A DNA stretch of 64,000 nucleotides from Inia geoffrensis (Eukaryota; Chordata; Mammalia; Artiodactyla; Iniidae). The DNA lies in assembly GCA_036417435.1 (NCBI GenBank), contig CM070918.1, positions 29,581,523-29,645,522 of the forward strand. The letters are read 5' to 3'. The notes under the pieces were generated by a model, which saw nothing but the letters and a program-made list of their open reading frames with translations, was not told where the DNA came from and ran no database searches. The position numbers and the translations under genes are program-made. Shown here in pieces: positions 22,935 to 34,680 of this stretch; the first letter of the stretch is position 1; each line of letters begins with the position of its first letter.

Positions 22935-23440
22935 AACCAAATTCAATAAATATTTCCTGAGCACCTAGTATGTGCCCGGCCCTGTGCCAGGCCAGAGACA
23001 GATACAGGCATGAAAACAGTAGAGCAAGGTCGCTGCTCTCAAGGGGGTCACCTTCTAGCAGCAAAGACACGAATCCCAAAGCAAATCAAGAAGAAAATCC
23101 CAAATAACAAGAACTGCCTTGAAGAAAATCAAATGGGGTGATTTAATAGAGTGAAAGAGAGCAACTGTAGCTGGGGGCGGGTGTCAAAGAGGGTCACTCT
23201 GGGTAGGTGACGTTGGAACTGAGACCCAAAAGGAAGGGAAAGAACCTCCAGGTAGAAGGGAGAGCGGTGCAAAGGCCCTGTGGTGGGAAAAGGCATGGCC
23301 TGTTCAAGGCTCAAGGTGGGGGGAACCGAGTGGGATGCAAAACGGGAAAACCAGTGGCAGTTAAGAAATGAGAGCTGAAATGAGGATGGCTGGGAGAGGC
23401 AGGACCAGGTCAGTGGGATGGATTCACTCCACGTGTAGCA
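22935..23440 (-). repeat. L2 fragment, extended
   Basis: Reverse-complement L2: aattcaataaatatttcctg, then gagcacctagtatgtgcccg at the left. Further right are ggaactgagacccaaaagg and gtgcaaaggccctgtggtgg, as expected for several hundred bases of L2. Confidence 0.8.
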
Positions 23441-23830
23441 GGAGGGGAGCACACGTTACAGCTGCCCCAGGGACAGAGGCCAGGAAGAGGCTCGGAGGCC
23501 ACAGGCACAAGCCAACCACCTCTCCTCCCCAGGCCCCCCACGGCCTGCCCCTGCTACCTCCTCCCCACTTGGCCCTACCTGCTCTCAAAGGGGTCAGACT
23601 GGCCCCAGCAGACCTGACCTCATCGCCCCCTGGCACTCAGCAATGCTGACACACACAGCCAACCACTTGGCGAGGCCAAGACTTCCAGCACCCAAGGGCG
23701 GGGGGGAGGGGCTGGTGGCCGGGTGCACATGCTCCCCACAGCCAGCCGCCATCCCCCACCTGCACAGCTGCCTCACAGCCTCAGTCTTCCCAGATGCCCC
23801 CACCCCGAGCAATGATGTCATTTCCAAAGG
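23441..23830. other. GC-rich unique intron, nothing recognised
   Basis: No repeat or exon was recognised. Confidence 0.4.
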
Positions 23831-24010
23831 CAGCCAAATTCTAACCAGTCAACTCCAAAATAAAACTGTTTAACACAAAATGAAGCATTTTATAATCCCC
23901 TGTACAGTTTTTCCCTGAGCTGGCACACACAGTGTTTAAAAACACTGCCAAAACGCTCAACCAATTGGCTTTATTTTAGACCAGTGCCAGAGTTAAACTT
24001 CAGATTTCCT
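23831..24010. promoter_or_regulatory. Possible conserved intronic element with an 18-bp palindrome
   Basis: AT-rich repeat-free segment. cagtgttt at 23930-23937 and aaacactg at 23940-23947 are exact inverted arms with a 2-base spacer. Function is unknown. Confidence 0.3.
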
Positions 24011-25384
24011 TGCTCTTTTCCTGTTCTGAAGTCCCTACATCCCCCAAGCCTTCGCCGCAGCACCGAAGCGCTTTCTCCCAGTCCCTGCCACGGCCAGCTA
24101 CATGGCCAGGCGACACCAGGGCTGGGGTACGAGCCCGAGGAGACAAAGGCTGGTCCCCTGCTGGTTGCACTCCTTGAACTGCACACCCAAGCCAGCAGCA
24201 GATAAATTTGGTTGGTTTCTCATTTTGTTTGGGAATGTTCTTTATTTTTCTGTATTAGGGTGTCGCTTTAGGAATGTCAATGGTAGGATCTTAGGGTCTG
24301 GAGGAACCTGAAAAAGAGGCCAGCGCCAGTCCCTTGACCCCGCCCCCCTCCCCAATCCCACTCGCCTGCCGTCATGTGACGTGTTCATCTCCAGGCTTTT
24401 AAAGGCTCTTGCCACCAGGAAGTTGCTCGTTATATATGGCCAGAATGGGTATACCAGTGGCTTCTAGCATTGGTCCTGGCTCTGTCCCTTGGAGTACCAA
24501 GATTGACGGAGAGAGGGATTGGGGTGTCTCATCCCCCACTGCTATGGCGCACAGCTTTGACCAGAGCTTCCACTGGGCAGCCCTCTCCATTAATACATCT
24601 TACCCAGAGGTGACAGTAAAAATAACCACTGGTCACCATCACAGGAACAGACACCAGCTGAGCTAGTGGGACTGGCCAAGCTCTTCACCATCCCTGAGGT
24701 CAGGTCACCTACTCTGGGATCTTTGCTGCCTGGGATTAAACGGCCCAAGCTCCTTTTCTCTTTGGGCTGTTTCTGCCTGACAGCATCCCGTCCCCGTCTT
24801 CTGCTGGCAACACCCCGATTCCCTCTGGAGAACATCTCTGGGTTTGCCATTCAGAGCACTTCACTTGGCCTGAGCCAAAAGCCAACACAGCACTCATCAG
24901 AGCCAGAAGATGCAAGAAGACTAGGTCCTAAGGCTTTCGCCAGAGTTCCTGGATTCAGCCGTACCTGAAGCTAGTCCTACATTTGGAATGTCTATTTATA
25001 AGAGCCAGTAAATCCCCCTACTTGGTTTAAGCAAATCAGGGTTTGGTTTTCTGACACTGGCCCCCAAGAATCCTAACTTCCCAACTTGGAAGCATGACTC
25101 TGAGGCTTCCCCTTCTTCCTCTTCCCCTGAACCCCTCTCCAATCGTGGTCTTCCCAGCAACGCGTGGGACAGAGCAATTGCCTCCTCATTCTGCTTTTGC
25201 TGACACGGCCTCTGAGCACACTAACTGTTTGTCAGTGAACCAGCTACTTGTCCTCCCCTCTCACACTGCTCACACCATAGTGACACCATAGAGGACACCA
25301 ACCGGTTCTGGAGAACAAAGTAACTACAAACAGGTCAGTTTAAAAAATCTCCCGGCCAAAGTCAGTGAGCGCTAGGCATTATAA
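24011..25384. other. Unique intron, nothing recognised
   Basis: No recognisable repeat family or exon. Confidence 0.4.
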
Positions 25385-25505
25385 AATGTAAGCTCCAGAT
25401 GAGCAGGAGCGGTTGTCTGTTTCACTCACTATGCCCCGTGTCTAGACCAGCTCCTGGCTCATAGTAGGTGCTTAAAAAAAATTACTCTATGAATGAATGA
25501 ATACA
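25385..25505 (+). repeat. L2 3' end
   Basis: Features: aatgtaagctccagatgagc, then ctcctggctcatagtaggtg and tatgaatgaatgaata. Confidence 0.8.
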
Positions 25506-27362
25506 TACCAGGGCTGCTAAAGTTCTAAGGAACATATTTTTCCTCTGACCAGTAGTTTGCTTTTGTTCTTTCGGGTGCCTGGGGTCGTAGACTAAGGGAG
25601 GTGGGACTAGGTCATCAATAGTTTTCAGCTACAATAAAGGACTATTGTAGAACAATTCCCCTCTAGTTGTCTCTTTTACCCCAAAACCAGGTCAGGCTTC
25701 AGCTGGAGGCTATTCCCATCTTCACCTACAGGCACTTCTCAAAGCTTTTCGAACCTCAAATTGGAGGAAACCGAGTTGGTGATTCGGGGAACACAATTTT
25801 CAGATCTTTATGCCCAGCAGGACCTGGAATTAGCACCAGCACTTCCAGGAGAAAAGCACCAGGGCCTCTCCCAGGGGCTTTGGTCTTTGTGTATCCTGAA
25901 CATCGGTGATGAAAGTGATAAGGAGCAAGGAGTGCTGGGCTGATGAAATTGTAGCTCTTGATGCGACAGGAAAACTGTGACTCTTGACAAAAGCTCCACA
26001 TAACTGGCCCTGAGTTTGCGCAATAACACTCAGATTTTGGAACCGTACATGTACACATAGGAGAAAAAAAACTTATTATTGAAATACCTACAGAATATAG
26101 AAAAAATCTTGTTACTGTGACTCTGGAATACTTTGGCTGCACCCTCCTTCCCCCGACGCTGGTGAAGGACGTGACTTTTGGTAACACTGGGTGTCCCAGA
26201 ATAAAGCTGCAGAGGTATATAGCACAGCAGACTGATTTCACGGCCGCCTCTCCACACTGTCTAACTAACCCGATGGCCGCCTGGCCGCTCCAGCCTGGCC
26301 CAAGGTCGGCGCACGGTGACGTCCCGGGAGGCCCAGCAGCCAGTGGATGCCACGAGGGCGTGACACACCTCTCTCCCAGAGCTCCGCTCCCACAGGACCA
26401 AGAGGTAGAGGTCGGCGGGAGAGAGGGTGGGCAGGCTTCTGTGGGACCCCCAAAGAGGGGGCACAACTTCCACAAAGTTTGTAACAGTTCAAGGGCCAAA
26501 GTCACTCCACGCGAAGCAAAGAAAATACCCAGTCCAAGTGGAGTAAAGGTTTGTGAGTCTGGAGACCTCAGCTTAGTATGGGGTGGCCTCACGGACAGCC
26601 AGGACCTGCATAAAGGGGCGCCCGTCAGAGAACATGTGTGTGACCAGCAGCCAGCACCGAGGGGCTGTACTGCCTCCTAGGAACTATCACATACCCCCTG
26701 GGGCCACTGGCTCTGCCACCACCTCCTCGTGTGACCCTGGAGAAGTCCCCCCTCATTAAAGAGCTTGTGGCCCAATCGGTGCTTTCAGACTGCCTGGGGC
26801 CTGTGAAGAGCTGCCCTGGGACTTCTAGGAGGTTGAAGGGGACAGGACAGAGGGAATGGTAGGCCAGGAGGCAGAGCTCAGAATCCCCCAAACTCTTCAG
26901 CAGAGCACTCTGCATCCATCTGCTTTATACACTGGCTGTGTTTGAGTATAAGGGCTTGAGAATAAGGTTGGGAACCTCTGAGCTACATGATATTTGAGGA
27001 ATCTGCCTCCCTAAAATTCTGGGATGAGATGACTAGAAGCTATCAAAAGCAGAACAAATGGATTTGATCATTGGTAGCTGTCAATCTGGCATTTGATTAA
27101 ACTATTTCACTCCCTCATGTGTACCTGCATATAATTCCCTCCTGCTAAAGAAGACGTCCATGTTTCCTGGTCACCATCCTGGGGAACCCAACTCCAACGC
27201 TCAGCCCCAGGGCTCTGTATGGAGCTGCCCCCGACCCCCCAACCAGGGGCCTGCCTAATAAGCACATCTGTCTCCCCCAGGCCACAGTGGCACCTTCGGG
27301 GTGAGCCTTGGTCATGGCTGCTCCACTAGAACTCAACCTTAGGACTTGTGTCCTGATAATTC
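25506..27362. other. Unique intron, nothing recognised
   Basis: Contains the longest open frame of the window (278 codons, minus strand, 25756-26592). It has no recognisable domain, and I do not call it a gene. Confidence 0.45.
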
Positions 27363-27603
27363 AAAAGAGGCTGCTCTAGGGCTTCCCTGGTGGCGCAGTG
27401 GTTGAGAGTCCGCCTGCCGATGCAGGGGACACGGGTTCGTGCCCCGGTCCCGGAGGATCCCACATGCCGCGGAGCAGCTGGGCCGGTGAGCCATGGCCAC
27501 TGAGCCTGCGCCTCCGGAGCCTGTGCTCCACGACCGGAGAGGCCACAACAGTGAGAGGCCCACGTACCGCAAAAAAAAAAAAAAAAAAAAAAGAGGCTGC
27601 TCT
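27363..27603 (+). mobile_element. tRNA-Glu-derived SINE (CHR type), short form
   Basis: The body starts at 27379 and ends in a poly-A of about 22. A 15-bp duplication aaaagaggctgctct is at 27363-27377 and 27589-27603. Confidence 0.95.
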
Positions 27604-29109
27604 TTTTCCTGGTAAGGCTGAGTCAGGAGGGTGGAAGCCCAGAGGTGCTGAGACACCTCTGCCGCTGCACACGTGGTGATGGGGTTTCTGCAGACAACCC
27701 TGGGGCATGGGGCATGTCTTCGAGGAGGAGCATGCTTGAAGCCAGCCTTACTTCTCAGTTCCTTGAGCCAGTGAATCTGCTTTTCTCTACTCGTCAGTTT
27801 GAATTGAGTCGTTATGCAGATAGCATGTTAACTGAGGACCTACTATGTGCCAGGCAGCCCAAAGGACGATGGTGACTTCATCTCCAGCTAGATTATACAT
27901 TCCTTGTTGATGGGAACACTCACTCACGATCTCTCTCTTTCTCTCTGTCACTCTCTCACACACACATACACACACATACACACACTCACACACGCAGCCC
28001 TGGCAATACAGTAGGTATGGCATCACTACTTGTTGACGTGACATGTACCCCCTGGAATCTTCTAAGCTGCAGTGGATGACAGCAGACCAGACCCAGACTA
28101 CACCAGGAATACGTGTGCAACCAGCCTGAGGGCCAGCGTGGGGTGTTCTTTTCCTCCCAAGACCTTGAGGTCCTGCTGGGTGTACATTCTGGGCCCAACA
28201 ACAGGAAACTTTGGCAGCTGCCAGGAAAGGTACAGAAACCAGAGTCCAGCCTGGGAGGCAGCACAGTCCTCCCCACTCCCCCAGAGCAGCTCCAGGGTCT
28301 ACTCACTGAGGCTCAGCCCAGGGATGTCTGCAGCAGAAACATGTCCAGTGTCAGCCACCACACCTGGATTCCACTCTGGCCCACCCTTGGGCACAATGAG
28401 CCAGAAAGTCATCACAGTGATCAAGCCGGCTACGTGGGAAAAAATAAGAGATTCCCTCCCCTTTGCAAAGCCCTCTGAAACCTCAGGGCATATCCAGAGA
28501 CACTTATTTTCCCATGGAATCCAAGATATGTGGATTCTTCCCACTTTGACCCCTGCCTTCTATAATGTTGGATTTGGTGTCTAATTCTGGAGAGACCTAC
28601 AGGCCCAACCATGCGATAGCAGCTCTTGCTCTGCATAATCGAGGCAAGGGGGACACAGTGTGTAGACCTGCAGGCTTCATGGGAGGGGAATGATAACACC
28701 AGTCTCTGAAAAACAGTTCCTCTCCGTGTCACCGTGAGGAGCCAGGGACAGCTGCCCAGACAGAGCCACAGTCCCGCGCAGCCTGCTGCCTTCCCAGGCA
28801 CCTTCTAATGGGGAACTCAGAGGGCAGGGAGCAGGCAATTTAGGGAAGGTTCCACCCTTGCCAACAGCCAGGCAGACACAGGCTGGCCAGTCACCCACCC
28901 TCCCAAATAGCAGTGTGCCAGCAGGCGGACACACCTAGTACCTTCACAAAGAGTTGTGGGAATGACATCTCGATACATGGGAACACCTTCTGAAGGCACT
29001 GGGGAAGGCAGCTAGCTATTTCAAGGGCACCTATTGTGCTTCATCTTTCAAGTCAAAGAATGTTTTTGTGAAGTGAGTGCCTTCTCCAATGAGTTAACTT
29101 TTATTCAAA
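27604..29109. other. Mostly unique intron
   Basis: A short L2 trace (gaggacctactatgtgccag) is at 27834-27855 and an impure (CA)n tract at 27955-27996. No exon was recognised. Confidence 0.45.
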
Positions 29110-29195
29110 TAAGTAGTTCCCACATCCCTGGCACTCAGAAGGGTCCCTACATATAGCATACGCTCAATAAATATTTGTTGAATGAATAAACCATC
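29110..29195 (+). repeat. L2 3' end
   Basis: Has ccctggcactcagaagggtc, then acgctcaataaatatttgtt and gaatgaataaacc. Confidence 0.85.
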
Positions 29196-29382
29196 TTTTC
29201 CTTCCCTAACTCCCCTTCTGATTCCACATTAACTGAAGACCTACTATGTCCCAGCACACTTCCTGGAACCTTTATTTTTGCTATCTCATACTTCAGAGTC
29301 CTTCATCCATGACATTTGCACCGTCTACCTTACTGAGGTCATCTCTTCCCTCAAGGGGGTTGTAGCCTCCTGGGGAAAAACT

Positions 29383-29480
29383 CAACAAACATTTATTGAG
29401 CACCTGCTCTGTGTTCTAACCACAGGCCAAGGCGCCCCCGGGGATACAGAGAAGAGGACCCAAGCCTTGGCCTCAAGGAT
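29383..29480 (-). repeat. L2 fragment
   Basis: Has caacaaacatttattgagca, then cctgctctgtgttctaacc and ggggatacagagaag, the reverse-complement L2 tail. A short MIR- or L2-like trace also lies at 29232-29285. Confidence 0.8.
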
Positions 29481-29489
29481 CCACCAGCA

Positions 29490-30995
29490 CAATAGGCTGG
29501 CAAACATTTTGGTCTTTGCCAGTCGGACGGGTTAAGAGTGGTGTTTTCCTGTGGTTTAAATTCACAGTTCTCTTATTATAAAGGGGCTTCTGAATCTTCC
29601 TGTTTACAATCCCTCTCGAATTTCTTTCTCTGGTTCCATTTCTGTCCTGTGCATATGGGAGATAGTCAAAATACCTGAAGACAAGTGCGGGCTTTAACCA
29701 ATCTGAGTGGGCGCTGGCCTTGGGTAGACTGGCCTTTGTTCCACTTTTCTGTTGATATATTGGATATTTTCTTAGTGTTGGTAGGAGCTCCTCACACATT
29801 AAGGGAAATATCTTTTGCCTGTGATCTGTGTCTTTGGTTTGATTTATTGCAGTTTGGGCAATGCATAAATGTTTTATTTTAATGTAGTTGGATATTTCTG
29901 TCTTTTGTTTTATGGCTTTGGGTTTAGGGTTATATTTAGAAAAGGCTTCCCCACTCTGATAATATTATTGTTTTTAAAAAAAAAAACTCATGTTTTCTTT
30001 CAGTATTTTTAAGTTTTCTTTTTCTGTTTAGATTTCTTATCCGTTTGGGATTTGTTTTGGCGTTAGGATGCAGGAGGCATCCAATTTCCTTTTCCAGGGT
30101 GGCCACCATGCCATCCCAAGCCTAGTTACTAGGTGATCCATCTGTCCTCCACTGCTCTGTAATAACACCTTTCCCACACACCTAATTTCCATTCGGATCC
30201 ATTCCTGGTCTCTTTTCCATTCCCCCAATCTGTCCCCCACCACTTAGAATCCTACAGTTTCAGAACATGTTTTAAAATATGATCTAGGGCTTCCCTCGTG
30301 GCGCAGTGGTTAAGAATCCGCCTGCCAAAGCAGGGGACATGGGTTTGAGCCCTGGTCCAGGAAGATCCCACATGCCGCGGAGCAAATAAGCCCGTGCGCC
30401 ACAACTACTGAGCATGCACTCTAGAGCCCGCGAGCCACAACTACTGAGCCCACATGCTGCAACTACTGAAGCCCACGCACCTAGAGCACACGCTCCACAA
30501 CAAGAGAAGCCACCGCAATGAGAAGCCCGCGCACCGCAACGAAGAGTAACCCCTGCTTGCTGCAACTAGAGAAAGCCCGCACAGCCACGAGGACCCAAAG
30601 CAGCCAAAAATAAATAAATAAAATAAATAAACTTTAAATAAATAAAATGTGATCTAGTTGCCAGCCCTTCCTGTCATTCCTCTTTTTCGGAATTTCCCTT
30701 CCTATCCTTGCATGCCTATTTTTCCTCGTGAACTTTAGAATCAGTTATTTCTAAATAACTCCTATGGTCGCTTTTATTGGCTAACATTAAGTTACAGGTT
30801 AATTTAGCAGAAATTGATGTATTTATGATATTGAACCTTTCCATTCAAGAACAAGGTCCACCTTGTCATTTATTTAAGCCTCTTTTGGGTCCCCCAGTAG
30901 TTGATTCTGTTTCTTTGTCCTCTCCGAACATCTGAACGATGTTCCGTGGGTTTGCTTCTGGTCCTACACATTCTGTGGCTAACGTAAGTAGGACT
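29490..30995 (-). repeat. Ancient L1 (L1M class), split by a SINE
   Basis: Antisense old L1 features: ggtctttgccagtcggacgg, then tggctttgggtttagggtta, agatttcttatccgtttggg and gatattgaacctttccattc. The copy is interrupted at 30288-30643 by a CHR SINE. There are no open frames of note. Confidence 0.75.
30274..30657 (+). mobile_element. tRNA-Glu-derived SINE (CHR type), long form
   Basis: Starts gggcttccctcgtggcgcag and carries repeated cacaactactgagc-type units, with an (AAAT)n tail. The target duplication aaaatatgatctag (30274-30287) and aaaatgtgatctag (30644-30657) differs at one base, so this copy is older than the short forms. Confidence 0.94.
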
Positions 30996-31744
30996 CTTTC
31001 TTGCTCCATGCCTTCTGACCAGATGCTGCTGGCAAGAAGGAAAGCTCTTGATGTGGGGGTATTAGTTGTGCTCGAGCCCCCTGGCCTTTTGCCCTGTGAC
31101 ATGCCGGCTGACACCAAGGCTCTGTGCACGCTCCCCACGGGCAAGAAACGCGTGCCCTGCACCTGTGTACTTGGCAGCGATCGCCCAGCAGCTGGCCTGC
31201 GCCCACTCTGTTTCGCCCAAATGGAACCAGTACGAGGGGTGCCCCAAGCAATAAGGCAGGGAGGGGCCCCACCCACACTGTCGGAGCAAGAAAGGGCCTG
31301 AGCCGGTGCACAAAGGCAAGCTCTGGCCAGCCGGTGGACAGGAACGAGGCTGGCAAAGGTGCCAGCCTCCACGTAGCCCCAGCCCTGTAATTAGGGCCCA
31401 CAGGTCACTCTGGCCACAGCTGAACAAACCAGGGTATAATTAACTTTCCACCCGGCTTGTTACACAGCAGCATCTCACCTTTGCCAGAAAAGGAGGGTCT
31501 GCCTTTCCGAAAGGGCTGGGGAAATACTCCTTGGTCCCAATCCTCAGGAAAGGGGGGCAGCTGGGAGAGGGTGCTGGGGAGCTGTGAAATTAACCCACAA
31601 GGAGCACATTTTTTGCTGTTGCTATTTGAAAAAATTCCCCTCTTATTTTTTCTAAAGTTGAGCATTCAAAAAAGCTGTGTTGTCTAGAGGTTAGTTAGAC
31701 ACTGCTCACCGTCCCCAGTCTGTGTTCTCAGCACAAGCTGTTGA
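30996..31744. other. Unique intron, nothing recognised
   Basis: Overlapping open frames of up to 168 codons follow from the GC-rich composition. No domain or repeat was recognised. Confidence 0.4.
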
Positions 31745-32019
31745 GACCTCGAATCTTAGCTCAGCTCTGTAACCTTAAGCAAGATCCCCTACCTCCGAGC
31801 TTCAGTTGTCCAATGTGTAAAATGGGGAGGAATGATGAAAAATAGGACCTCAGGACATCCCTGGTGGTCAAGTGGTTGGGACTCCGTACTTCCACTGCAG
31901 AGAGCACAGGTTCGATCCCTAGTAGGGGAACTAAGATGCCACGTGCCGTGACGTGGCCAAAAAATTTCTTTTAATAATAAAAATAAACAGCTTGTCACCT
32001 CTTTCTAGAGAAGTCCCAT

Positions 32020-32056
<37 letters not shown>

Positions 32057-32107
32057 AAAGAAAGAAAAGAAAAATAGGACCTCCCCGCTGGGATGTTGTA
32101 AAGACAA
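31745..32107 (+). repeat. MIR split by a SINE
   Basis: The left half has ctctgtaaccttaagcaaga and ccaatgtgtaaaatggggag, ending at 31851. The right half resumes at 32084 with gctgggatgttgtaaagac. Confidence 0.75.
31837..32083 (+). mobile_element. tRNA-derived SINE (CHR-2-like variant)
   Basis: Starts ggacatccctggtggtcaag and has the B-box region ggttcgatccc and ggggaactaagatgccac. It has a poly-A tail and a perfect 15-bp duplication gaaaaataggacctc at 31837-31851 and 32069-32083. Confidence 0.92.
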
Positions 32108-32340
32108 GGTGAGATCATTCCTTCACTCAGCAAGCATCTATTAAGCACCACTGTGTGCCAGGCACTGGCCTAAGACATAACAGGGAGCAAAACAGACATG
32201 ACTTGTCTTCATGAAGCCTGATAGTAGCAGGGGAGATGGGTGATAAGCACATCGAAAACGATTACGGAATAATTACAGAATCTGGTGAGCACTGGGGACT
32301 GAGTCGGGCAGGGGCTGCAGAGAGAGCAATGGGGGGGCTG
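32108..32340 (-). repeat. L2 fragment
   Basis: Has ccttcactcagcaagcatct, then attaagcaccactgtgtgcc and cataacagggagcaaaacag. Confidence 0.85.
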
Positions 32341-32837
32341 CAGTGGGCACAATCCAGGGCGAGTCCCATGGAGCCTATCACGTGACAGGTGCTCAATGTA
32401 TGAAGAGTGTCAGGACTGCAGCCCCCTGCAAGTCCCCAAGGGCGGCAGGAACCCCGCATACTTCAAGGCTCCTACCTGGTCCTGATGGCAATTCGTATTC
32501 TGTGGAGCAAGTGCCTGGAGCCCAGAGTGAGAAGACTATTTCTAAAGAGACTCCATCTGCCTCTCCCCACCTATAATGAAACCCCAAATCATGCCAGCAG
32601 TGCCTTTGGTGAAGAGGCCAGGAACCTGCAAAAGCCACCGGTGCTCCAGCCCTGGGGACCCAGGCTGTTTCGAGACCAACGCAAGGCACAGCCCTGCTGA
32701 CACCTGCTCCTGACACAGTTAGGAAAGGTGGGTCTAAAGCACGATAGCGGCATAGATGTAGCACCCAAATGTCCTCAGGCAGTCAGCCTCATTAATTTGG
32801 GCCGATGTGCTCTCAGTATGAATCACAGAGTATCCTT
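32341..32837. other. Unique intron, nothing recognised
   Basis: No repeat or exon was recognised. Confidence 0.4.
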
Positions 32838-33071
32838 AAAAGGTAGTTTTTTGTTTGTTTGTTTGTTTTTGCGGTACGCGGGCCTCTCACCGCCGTGGCC
32901 TCTCCCGTTGCGGAGCACAGGCTCCGGACGCGCAGGCTCAGCGGCCATGGCTCACGGGCCCAGCCGCCCCGCGGCATGTGGGATCCTCCCAGACCGGGGT
33001 ACGAACCCGTGTCCCATGCATCGGCAGGCGGACTCTCAACCACCAAGCCACCAGGGAAGCCCAAAAGGTAG
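32838..33071 (-). mobile_element. tRNA-Glu-derived SINE (CHR type), short form
   Basis: The complement of the family sequence ends at 33062 (accaccagccac-type head). The left end has a (TTTG)n-rich tail. The target duplication aaaaggtag is at 32838-32846 and 33063-33071. Confidence 0.94.
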
Positions 33072-33905
33072 CTTTTATACCAGGACACAGGGAAACATTC
33101 CACCTGAATCCAGACTGAAGGTCCACGGGTGACCTGCTTCAATGAGCACATGAAAAATTGGAATCAGCCCCTGGGTAAATCAAACCTCTCATGTCTGCTT
33201 CCACGGTGCCCCAGCAAGTTCCCAGAGATACTTTCTAAGGCACTTGACATCCTCCTGGCTCCTAGAAAATGATGGAAAACCTCCCCTGCAACCGTTTATA
33301 GGGCCCAAAGGTGCTCGACCAACACTGCACAAATTGTGTCAGCGTAAACTTCAGCTCACTCCCTGTTCCCGATGTTATTCGAGTTGGTCTGAACCAAAAT
33401 TAATGAGACTCTATCATCAGTTCAGACGGCCACCAAACATTTCCCCACTTGGTGCCCACAAATGATTCTCCATCAGGAACAGACAAGCCCATCACACGTC
33501 GAGGCAGACTTTATCTACTCTGCTGCAAAAGTCTTGATCTACTGGCATATTAGTTTACATTTAATATTTTTATAGTATATGGACCGAGTACGGGCAACCC
33601 AAGCTGCACAGGAGAGCTCCCCAAATGGAGAAGACCATGTGGCAACGTGGGAATCCACTCAGAAAATGTTCAGTAACAAATGCCAAATAGAAGACGGTAA
33701 GTGCCCATGACTCCAAGCATGTAAACATTTGTTATCCTGTGGGCAGGGGCTGGAGGGGAACAAGGAGAAATCAGACAGCTGTTGGGGGTGGGAGCATCGG
33801 CAGAGAGAACTGGTTCTTGCTTGTTTCATTTTGTGTGTCATAAAGATGCAATGTCTGATACCTTGTGGGTTTAAGGTCGGTTTCTCGCAGACACAAAGGA
33901 GAGAC

Positions 33906-33907
<2 letters not shown>
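33072..33907. other. Unique intron
   Basis: AT-rich around 33530-33600. No family or exon was recognised. Confidence 0.4.

Positions 33908-33908
<1 letters not shown>

Positions 33909-33963
<55 letters not shown>
33909..33963 (+). repeat. (GA)27 microsatellite
   Basis: Uninterrupted GA dinucleotide tract. Confidence 0.99.
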
Positions 33964-33969
<6 letters not shown>

Positions 33970-34329
33970 GAACAGGTCTCGATAGAGTTGTCTTGAGTTC
34001 TTGAAGTCCACACTTCAACAACTCCTCCTGGACCCAGCACTGCCAACTATTGCTGAGGGACAACGAAACCTCTGGAAATGAGGGCTCTTCAGTGCAGACA
34101 GTGCCAGCTCCAGGTTGGGGGACCTGGGGGCTTCCTGATGAATACCATCACTGTCATTCCAGCAGGAGGCTCCCCGTCCATGAAGAGCATCCCCACATCC
34201 CCGCCCCAGAAACTCTTCAGACCTCACACCACTCTCCCAGATTCTGATGGAACAAGGCAGTGTCCTCACCCACCCCCCAACTGCCACAGCAAGAGCCCAG
34301 AGCTCACTCTACTAGAGCAGTTCAAAGAA

Positions 34330-34680
34330 GGACCACATTCGAGGAATCTGAAATATGACACAAATGAACCTATCTATGAAACAGAAACAGAATCACGGAC
34401 ATAGAGAATAGACCGGCGGTTGCCAGGAGGGAGGAGGATGGGTGAGGGATGGACTGGGAGGTTAGGATTAGCAGATGCAAACTGGTGTATATAGAAAGGA
34501 TAAACAACAAGGTCCTACCGTATAGCGCAGGGAACTATACTCAATATCCTGTGATAAACCATAATGGAAAAGAACATGAAAAAGAATGTATATGTATAAC
34601 TGAGTCACTTTGCTATACAGCAGTATTTAACACAACATTGTAAATCAACTACACTTCAATAAAAGAATAATAATAAAAGG
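34330..34680 (+). mobile_element. L1 3' UTR fragment
   Basis: Has cggttgccaggagggaggag, then gtatagcgcagggaactata, tgctatacagcagtatttaa and tcaactacacttcaataaa, ending in an A-rich tail. It is related to the copy at 17155 but distinct from it. Confidence 0.9.

Noticed and set aside
23930..23947. Perfect 18-bp palindrome as a possible operator or terminator
   Set aside because: Bacterial-type operators and terminators do not apply here, and a palindrome of this size is expected by chance in 64 kb.
25756..26592. 278-codon minus-strand open frame, the longest in the window
   Set aside because: No recognisable domain, no splice context and no similarity to a known family. It lies in the ZNF423 intron, and a frame this long is possible by chance in GC-rich sequence on a 64-kb scan. 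Conservation of the frame in relatives would be needed to revive it.
33909..33963. Serine/leucine-rich open frames across the GA tract
   Set aside because: Artefact of dinucleotide repeats, and the same is true of the TG and CA tracts elsewhere.
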